DNA of 5,809 bases from Thermodesulfatator atlanticus (GTDB lineage: Bacteria > Desulfobacterota > Thermodesulfobacteria > Thermodesulfobacteriales > Thermodesulfatatoraceae), in assembly GCA_011321895.1 (NCBI GenBank), contig DROK01000043.1, forward strand, positions 1 through 5,809, in the 5' to 3' direction. Positions 1 to 5,809 of this stretch are shown piece by piece. The translations under genes were made by a program, and so were the position numbers. The first letter of the stretch is position 1; the number at the start of each line of letters is the position of its first letter. The notes beneath the pieces are model-generated. The model saw nothing but the letters and a program-made list of their open reading frames with translations. It was not told where the DNA came from and did no database searches.

Positions 1-154
1 CAGCAAAAAAGCCTCTTTTTATGAACAAGGGCGATATGATCTTAAAAATGAGAACGGATCCCAAATAATGTCCGCCCTATAGACGCTCTTATTAATGGGA
101 GCATTTTTTAGCCGACATGCTTAATCGACTTGTTGTCATTACGCCCCTACGTTA
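1..154. other. AT-rich intergenic stretch with no gene seen
   Basis: No reading frame with convincing coding character is visible on either strand. The only structure is weak. An A/T hairpin at 6-20 (AAAAAG, loop CCT, CTTTTT) lies at the window edge. A second hairpin at 85-102 is followed by a T run and is listed separately. The stretch ends at the palindromic repeat cluster. Whatever lies to the left may use this region for its 5' or 3' end, but no promoter can be assigned with confidence. Confidence 0.5.
85..109 (+). terminator. weak candidate intrinsic terminator
   Basis: GCTCTT (85-90) can pair with GGGAGC (97-102) around the loop ATTAAT. Four pairs are Watson-Crick and two are G-U. A run of six T follows at 104-109. 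This is the shape of a Rho-independent terminator for a plus-strand transcript entering from the left, but the stem is short and no such gene is visible in the window. It may be chance. Confidence 0.25.
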
Positions 155-201
155 GTCATCGCGAGATTGCTTCGCTCCGCTGCCGCTCCGCTCGCAATGA
201 C
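155..201. repeat. palindromic repeat module 1 (minus orientation)
   Basis: The ends are GTCATCGCGAG (155-165) and CTCGCAATGAC (191-201), inverted repeats matching at 10 of 11 positions. Read on the minus strand, the module runs from GTCATTGCGAG to GAAGCAATCTC, with a GC-rich purine-patterned interior of GAGCG-like steps. This layout is typical of short dispersed palindromic repeats found in intergenic regions of many Desulfobacterota and other bacteria. Short frames running through it are Arg/Ser-rich and are not genes. Confidence 0.75.
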
Positions 202-212
202 AAGGGGGAAGG

Positions 213-254
213 GTCATCGCGAGTCGCGAACGAAGTGAGCGGCGAAGCGATCTC
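213..254 (+). repeat. palindromic repeat module 2 (plus orientation)
   Basis: It begins with GTCATCGCGAG (213-223), identical to the left end of module 1, and finishes with GAAGCGATCTC (244-254), which differs by one base from GAAGCAATCTC in modules 1 and 3. Only 11 nt (202-212) separate it from module 1, which points the other way, so the two modules form a larger inverted repeat. It is the same repeat family in the opposite orientation. Confidence 0.7.
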
Positions 255-256
255 CA

Positions 257-308
257 GAGATTGCTTCCCCCTCGACACTTCAAAAATGTGTCGAGGGGTC
301 GCAATGAC
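257..308 (-). repeat. palindromic repeat module 3 with GC-rich hairpin
   Basis: Read on the minus strand it runs from GTCATTGCGAC (308 back to 298) to GAAGCAATCTC (267 back to 257), the same frame as module 1. The interior is different: CCCCTCGACAC (268-278) pairs perfectly over 11 bp with GTGTCGAGGGG (288-298) across a 9-nt loop. GAGATTGCT at 257-265 also pairs, with one mismatch, with AGCGATCTC at the end of module 2. No T run follows the hairpin on either strand, so it is not a classical terminator, but it could protect RNA 3' ends coming from the dikinase gene. Confidence 0.7.
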
Positions 309-360
309 TGAAGGGCTGATGCAGGCATGTAACGTGTAATAGACAAATGTCGACTATTTG

Positions 361-598
361 ATGATCCCATTAATAGATTGTTTCCCGTTTTTTACGGTGG
401 GTTTCAAAGAAACCACTTCCCTTCAAGAGAAAGCCCGATATATCCTCGAAGAGGCCAATTTTCCGGGTGATGGGCTACGAAAAAAAACTTTTTCAAGATA
501 AGACCGGCAATCGGATCCCCGAGCGGATGGTAAGGACTTTGAACCTCTTAAAAAACGCTCGGGAAGCCGGTGGCTTCTCTTACTTCGTGGCGTCCTAG
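361..598 (+). pseudogene. unrecognised small gene or remnant, split by a frameshift at an A8 run
   Basis: Frame A runs from ATG 361 to TAA 499-501 (46 residues) and contains the stretch TTSLQEKARYILEEANFPG. Frame B runs from ATG 470 to TAG 596-598 (42 residues) and contains DKTGNRIPERMVRTLNLLK. Both use codons like the neighbouring genes (GAG, GCC, CTC, CGG, AAG). They overlap at eight A residues (480-487). Skipping one A joins them into a single 78-residue frame with amphipathic helical character. No good ribosome binding site precedes 361, and a stop sits in frame at 340. The last 51 bases overlap the dikinase 3' end antisense. I do not recognise the family. It could be a decayed gene, a sequencing error in the homopolymer, or chance coding-like sequence. 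Confidence 0.35.
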
Positions 599-3500
599 AT
601 AAATGCGGCCGGTCATACCATCGATACTTATCCATTCTCCTTTTTTAATAATATGCCCGTCCAGGCGGGCGTAACCTTTGTCTTCGTAGATGACCAGGTT
701 TTCGTAGCCCACCACGCAGGTCTTATTGAGGCGAGAGGCCACGATAGCTGCGTGCGAGGTCTGCCCTCCGCGGGCGGTGAGCAGGCCGTCTGCCGCGCTG
801 ATCTCTTTGATGTCATCCGGCACGGTGTCAAAGCGCAGTAGAATAAGAGGGGCCTCGGGGTCTTCCCGACGCAGCCTCTCGATATCCTCGAGGGTGAAGA
901 CCACCCGGCCTGAAAGGGCGCCTCCGGAAACCCCTATGCCTCTACCCACAAAAGACCGCTCCAGTTCCGGAGTCGGGACAAAGACCAGCACCCTCGGCCT
1001 TTCCTCTTTGGTTACCATGTCGCGGCTCTGGAGGATAAAAAGGCTTTCTTTTTTGGGGCTCTCAAAGGTGAATTCGATCTCCTGATGCGACCATTTTTTA
1101 TCGTAAATCAGGTCCTGGGCGATATCGAAAAGCGCCCGGTATATCTCCGGAAATTTTTCTTCTAAAGAAGGCTCATCCTCCCGCCCTTCCCTCTTCTTCT
1201 GTTCGATGGAAATGGGATAGGTGGTCACAAGCCCGGAAACGATATCCTCTCCCTGATTACCAGGGGTATAGTCTCCCCAGAGGGCCACCCGGGAAAGCTT
1301 GCCCAGCGGTGGGGCGGTAAAGACCACGCCGGTTCCCGCTTCCAAAGAGATATTGCCAAAGGTCATGGCCTGCACGCACACCGCCGTGCCCCAATAGTCG
1401 GATACTCCCATAATCTGGCGGTAGGCCCGGGCCTTCTCAGAATTCCAGGAGGAAAGGACCAGCTCGATAGAAATCAAAAGCTGTTCCCACGGGTCATCGG
1501 TGATGGGAATCCCTTTGGCTATCACCGTGTCCCGGTATTTCAGGGCCAACTCCCTCATCTGTTCCCCGGTAAATTCTCTCTTCTTTTTCACCCCGTAGAG
1601 GGATTTGTGTTCCCGCATCAAACGGTTGAAGATCTCCCGTTCCAGCCCGTGGGCCATACCCCAGCTCTGGACAAAACGCCGGTAGGTATCCCAGGCGAAC
1701 CAGAGATTGCCAGTCCTCTGCGCCAGCCCTTCCACGATTTCCAGGTTGCTACCCACGTTTAAAACCGTGGCCATCATCCCCGGCATGGAGATGGCAGCCC
1801 CGCTTCTTACGGAAAGGAGAAGGGGATTTTCCGGATCTCCGAAACGTTTCCCCGTCTGCTCTTCCACCAAAGAAAGGGCGTCTTTTATCTGGCGCAACAG
1901 GTCTTCGTAGGTGGCCTGATATTTTTTTATCACCCGGTAGCAACGAAACACCTCGGTGGTGATGATAAAACCAGGGGGGACAGGGAGCCCTAAGGTGGCC
2001 AGCAAATAGAGATTGTAACCCTTGTTGCCCAGGTGTATCAGGTCTTGGGTAAGAGAATTGGGTTTGTAAAGGGGACAAAGGGCCCGGGCCGGGTCGTAAG
2101 TCATGAGGAGATCAAGATCGGCCTGCGAGAGCTTTTCCCGCTGCTCAAGAAGGGTGCGGTAAAGCTTGGTCACGAAATTATCCAGGGCCTGAAGGCTGAA
2201 GGCGCTGGCAATCAAATCCCGCAGAAACCTTTCCGAAACCCGCTGATAGAGCTCTTCATCCGAAAGATCTTCGTGGCCCGCCAGATACTTGGGGAGTAAA
2301 TGCTCGCGTCCCAGCTGACGCAGAATAATGGCCAGGTTATCGCGGTGGGGACTGATGTAATACACCTTGGTGATGTCTTTTACCCCCTCCAAGAGCCCGC
2401 GGAAGATATCAAGATACTGGGTGTAGGTGAAACGGCGCATGTCGAGGGAGGCCTTAAGGAGATTGAGATAGGTGTTGAATTTTTTAGAGCTTATACCTTC
2501 GATTTGAAGGGCCCGCCGGAAATAATGAAGGATCTTTATGATCTCAAAGAAGGTCGAACGGGTTATAAAAGGTATCTCTGTCGAGGCCACCAGTTCTTCA
2601 AAATAGGTATTGGCCAGGGCCTCCAGCCGAAAGGTAAGCCCCAGAGCGTCAAATTTCTTTTCGTGGTAACGGCCGTACATGGAAGGGATGTCAGCGGCGA
2701 TATGGCGTTTGAAATAGATGTCTTCCCGGGGCTTGAATTTTTCAGGAGAGAGTATGATGCCCTGCAAATATTCCAGATAATCAAGGATTGCCGCCAGACG
2801 CCCTTCCAGATCTTCGTTTTCCAGGGCCTTGAGCAGGTCGTCTATGCCCTCAAACCCCCAGTTTTTGGCCTGTTCGAGATAGGACTTCAGTTCGTAAAGG
2901 TTGAAACTATATTTCTGTACCTCAAGTTGGTACATTTTGATGAGGAGAAAGACCCTCTTTTTTTCTTCTTCCGGGGCGGGGATTTCCGCCAGCAGCCCTT
3001 TCAACTCCTCTTCTTTAAGGGCCAGGAGGTCTTTGACGTTAGAAACGGAGGCCTTTGCAAAAAGGGCCTTCATGATCGCGTGAACGTGGTCCACGTAAGG
3101 CCCGCTTACCTGAATCCGTTCGTATAGCTCAGGGGGAATGTAAGGCCTTAGGGGAGTCTTATCTTTAGTAAGCCAGAAGGAAATAATGGCCTCGATAAAA
3201 TCGATGATGAGATTGGAACTCTCCACGTGGCTTTGTTTGCGCAGGAAATGGATTAATTCGTCTTTGCGGGCGTGAATTTCATCAAGCTCGGTAGAGACGT
3301 CCCTTAAGAGCCCCTCCGCCCCGATTTCATGATAATAGACAGGCAAAATACGACAGAACTGTTTGACCAGGTTATATACCGGCTCAATCTCGCTGTTTAA
3401 AAGCTTTGAGACGTCCTTCTGGAAGAGATCCGTATCACGGATACAGGTCCCGGCCAGTTTCAAATTGATGATCAGGGCGGAAAGAAGGGTGGTACACCAC

Positions 3501-4780
3501 TTGGGGTGGTGGGCGATGATATCAAGCCAGGTACGAACGTTGAGGAGATGGGCCGGGTTACAGATCAGGTGCCATTCCCGGTCAACCCCTCTGATCTCAG
3601 GGGGTTGAAAACCGAATTTGACCACTTCTTCCAAAAAGAGCTCTGCCAGCCTGGGGTCCCCCCGGTCAAGTATCTCAAAACCCATGTTGCGGATACATTG
3701 CAGCGCCGTCCAGGGATAATGCCGGATATTCTTTTTGAGGAGGGAGAAGGTCCGGGTAATGAAATCGTCAAGCTTTTCCGAAGGCTCCCGCCTGATCATC
3801 TGCACCAGTTCCCGGTTGATCTCCCGCAAGGCGTCTTCATGGATGGGAGCCAGGCCGGGGGTTTCTACAATGCGGAAGAGAAAGATGATCTTTACGTTAT
3901 GAAAAGGGTCATCCGGGGTGGTATCCCGGGAAAGGGCGGCCACCTTTTCCGGTAACTCTTTGTAAAAACGTACCAAATCCAGGTAATCAGGGAGTTCCAA
4001 AAGGGCCTTTATCTTCTCATAGGGAGAAAGCGCCGCCGAGGAGATGGTTTGCAGACGGCCCAGATATTCTCTTAAAGAATCATGGGCTACCGGTTTGATC
4101 AAACGAAAGTATTCCCGTACCGCCTCTCCCAGGGAGCAAGCGCACTCCTCCGCCAGCCACTGGCTGGGGTCGGGTTGTGAGAGCCAGAATTCATAGGTCC
4201 TTTGCAAAACAAAAGACAGAAAATCAAACAGGAAAGAAAGGGGCCAATCCTCGCCGGCCTTGCTGATAAGATTTTTGGCAAACCTCTTGAAAGAAAAATA
4301 ACCCCTTAGAAAATAGAAAAATTTCTCCGGTGGAAGCCTTTTCAATTCCTCAAAGGCCCAGGCCAAGACCGGCAAGAAGGCCTTTAAGGCCTCTCCACTT
4401 AAGGCCGAAACCGCCTTTTCAAGTAAGGCCTCGATCGCCTCGGCGGCCTGGCGCAAAATCTCTTCCTGAGAAGCCTCCTCAAGCAAACGGAAAAGGATTT
4501 CCAGGGCCGTCTGGAAGGCCTCCCTGCCCCGCTCGTGGTGCATGATGATCCGGAAATTTTTGAGCATAAAGGAGCGCAGATCCGCGATAACCAGGCGGGG
4601 ATTGCGGTAGGGGTGATTTATCTCACGAATGAGATCTACCGCCTGCTTCTCAAGGCCTTGGTAACCAACTACTACCTCTAAAAGGACCCAGTGTTTTTCT
4701 GGAATCGGGAAATCCTTGACGGCGGTCTCACGAAGGTTGGCGATTAAGGCCTGGGAGGTAAAATCTTCTGCCCGCTTCAT
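548..4780 (-). CDS. PPDK-like dikinase: unknown helical N-terminal region + ATP-grasp + phosphohistidine domain, no TIM barrel
   Basis: This predicted cytoplasmic protein has 1410 residues. Residues ~905-1255 match the PPDK ATP-grasp domain: GNKGYNL with K920, LLSVRSGA with R992, the loop SMPGMM, WNSEKARAYR, WGTAV, NQGEDIVSG, and IEFT/LQSR with E1236, Q1251 and R1253. These correspond to the ATP-binding residues K22, R92, E323, Q335 and R337 of Clostridium symbiosum PPDK. Residues ~1278-1395 form the swivelling domain, with GGQTSHAAIVAS carrying the phosphorylatable H1343. Such modules move phosphate from ATP to the histidine and then to an acceptor. The C-terminal PEP/pyruvate barrel is absent; only ~15 residues follow IYLG. 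Residues 1-900 are largely helical, without signal peptide or membrane segment, and match nothing I can name. The ATG at 4780 is preferred to a TTG at 4816, which lies in the upstream hairpin loop. The domain calls are firm; the acceptor is unknown. Automatic annotation would likely say pyruvate phosphate dikinase, which overstates it. Confidence 0.93.
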   Translation of the reverse strand: MKRAEDFTSQALIANLRETAVKDFPIPEKHWVLLEVVVGYQGLEKQAVDLIREINHPYRNPRLVIADLRSFMLKNFRIIMHHERGREAFQTALEILFRLLEEASQEEILRQAAEAIEALLEKAVSALSGEALKAFLPVLAWAFEELKRLPPEKFFYFLRGYFSFKRFAKNLISKAGEDWPLSFLFDFLSFVLQRTYEFWLSQPDPSQWLAEECACSLGEAVREYFRLIKPVAHDSLREYLGRLQTISSAALSPYEKIKALLELPDYLDLVRFYKELPEKVAALSRDTTPDDPFHNVKIIFLFRIVETPGLAPIHEDALREINRELVQMIRREPSEKLDDFITRTFSLLKKNIRHYPWTALQCIRNMGFEILDRGDPRLAELFLEEVVKFGFQPPEIRGVDREWHLICNPAHLLNVRTWLDIIAHHPKWCTTLLSALIINLKLAGTCIRDTDLFQKDVSKLLNSEIEPVYNLVKQFCRILPVYYHEIGAEGLLRDVSTELDEIHARKDELIHFLRKQSHVESSNLIIDFIEAIISFWLTKDKTPLRPYIPPELYERIQVSGPYVDHVHAIMKALFAKASVSNVKDLLALKEEELKGLLAEIPAPEEEKKRVFLLIKMYQLEVQKYSFNLYELKSYLEQAKNWGFEGIDDLLKALENEDLEGRLAAILDYLEYLQGIILSPEKFKPREDIYFKRHIAADIPSMYGRYHEKKFDALGLTFRLEALANTYFEELVASTEIPFITRSTFFEIIKILHYFRRALQIEGISSKKFNTYLNLLKASLDMRRFTYTQYLDIFRGLLEGVKDITKVYYISPHRDNLAIILRQLGREHLLPKYLAGHEDLSDEELYQRVSERFLRDLIASAFSLQALDNFVTKLYRTLLEQREKLSQADLDLLMTYDPARALCPLYKPNSLTQDLIHLGNKGYNLYLLATLGLPVPPGFIITTEVFRCYRVIKKYQATYEDLLRQIKDALSLVEEQTGKRFGDPENPLLLSVRSGAAISMPGMMATVLNVGSNLEIVEGLAQRTGNLWFAWDTYRRFVQSWGMAHGLEREIFNRLMREHKSLYGVKKKREFTGEQMRELALKYRDTVIAKGIPITDDPWEQLLISIELVLSSWNSEKARAYRQIMGVSDYWGTAVCVQAMTFGNISLEAGTGVVFTAPPLGKLSRVALWGDYTPGNQGEDIVSGLVTTYPISIEQKKREGREDEPSLEEKFPEIYRALFDIAQDLIYDKKWSHQEIEFTFESPKKESLFILQSRDMVTKEERPRVLVFVPTPELERSFVGRGIGVSGGALSGRVVFTLEDIERLRREDPEAPLILLRFDTVPDDIKEISAADGLLTARGGQTSHAAIVASRLNKTCVVGYENLVIYEDKGYARLDGHIIKKGEWISIDGMTGRIYLGRHEVREATGFPSVF

Positions 4781-4784
4781 CAAA

Positions 4785-4789
4785 CCCCC
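4785..4789 (-). promoter_or_regulatory. ribosome binding site of the dikinase gene
   Basis: On the minus strand GGGGG stands 4 nt before the ATG at 4780, in the context GGGGGTTTGATG. The spacing is short but usable, and this G run supports ATG 4780 as the start. It lies just after the U-rich tract that follows the intergenic hairpin, so formation of the hairpin would not by itself mask it. Confidence 0.55.
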
Positions 4790-4800
4790 AGAAGAAAAGA

Positions 4801-4828
4801 GATTAAGAGGGGGCAAACGCCCCCTTAA

Positions 4829-4829
<1 letters not shown>
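4801..4829 (-). terminator. intergenic hairpin after gap: terminator or attenuator
   Basis: On the minus strand ATTAAGGGGGC (4829 to 4819) pairs with GCCCCC (4814 to 4809) and TTAAT (4806 to 4802), with a 4-nt loop GTTT and a 2-nt bulge. That gives 11 base pairs, including six consecutive G-C pairs. A pyrimidine tract, CTCTTTTCTTCT, follows. The stem begins inside the gap stop codon. The shape fits an intrinsic terminator with an imperfect U tract, so partial read-through into the dikinase gene is plausible. It could also act as a processing or stability element between the two cistrons. Confidence 0.6.

Positions 4830-5809
<980 letters not shown>

Noticed and set aside
130..370. Small frames on both strands through the repeat cluster
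   Set aside because: They are translations of the palindromic repeats (Arg/Ser/Cys-rich peptides of the HCERS...AKQSRDD kind), a familiar source of false genes.
479..494. A/T hairpin GAAAAA...TTTTTC as a terminator for the dikinase gene
   Set aside because: The stem has only one G-C pair, too weak for an intrinsic terminator, and it falls within the coding-like plus-strand frames.
726..1085. Plus-strand Ser/Arg-rich open frame of 119 codons
   Set aside because: It is antisense to the conserved phosphohistidine domain; its Ser/Arg/Pro-rich composition is typical of a shadow frame.
2300..3127. Plus-strand open frame of 275 codons
   Set aside because: It lies wholly antisense to the dikinase gene, shows no recognisable motif and has an unusual composition (runs of Phe); the minus-strand frame is far longer and ends in clear PPDK motifs.
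3506..3955. Plus-strand open frame of 149 codons
   Set aside because: It is antisense to the dikinase N-terminal region, with no motif or ribosome binding site; it is a shadow of the opposite codon pattern.
548..4780. Calling the large protein a complete pyruvate phosphate dikinase or PEP synthase
   Set aside because: The catalytic C-terminal PEP/pyruvate-binding barrel is absent, and the ~900-residue N-terminal region belongs to neither enzyme.
4781..4816. TTG start at 4816 for the dikinase gene
   Set aside because: It would begin inside the loop of the intergenic hairpin and lacks a ribosome binding site; ATG 4780 has a G-rich site 4 nt upstream.

Overview
The window carries two genes on the minus strand, read from high to low coordinates. 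The first is a type I glyceraldehyde-3-phosphate dehydrogenase (4829-5809), cut at its N-terminus by the window edge. The second is a very large dikinase-like protein of 1410 residues (548-4780). They lie 48 nt apart in the same orientation, and a strong hairpin begins at the gap stop codon, so they look like a two-gene transcript with attenuation or processing between them.

The dikinase-like protein is the notable element. Its last ~500 residues match the ATP-grasp nucleotide-binding domain and the swivelling phosphohistidine domain of pyruvate phosphate dikinase (PPDK), with the key residues kept (K920, R992, E1236, Q1251, R1253, H1343). The protein ends right after the phosphohistidine domain, so the C-terminal PEP/pyruvate TIM barrel of true PPDK and PEP synthase is missing. 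In front lie ~900 mostly helical residues that I cannot assign. It is therefore a dikinase with an unknown acceptor, or one half of a split enzyme. Pairing with gap suggests a role in lower glycolysis/gluconeogenesis or its control, but that is inference.

The left 547 bases hold no confident gene. Positions 155-308 contain a cluster of short palindromic repeat modules in alternating orientation, of the GTCATTGCGAG...GAAGCAATCTC kind dispersed in many genomes. Positions 361-598 hold two overlapping plus-strand reading frames that join into one 78-residue frame if one base of an A8 run is skipped. This looks like a decayed or frameshifted small gene whose end overlaps the dikinase 3' end tail to tail.

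The organism is a bacterium of middling GC content. The Lys/Glu/Arg/Leu-rich proteins, the repeat family and the long PPDK-like protein would fit a thermophilic anaerobe of the Thermodesulfobacteria/Desulfobacterota type, but this is a soft guess without a marker gene.
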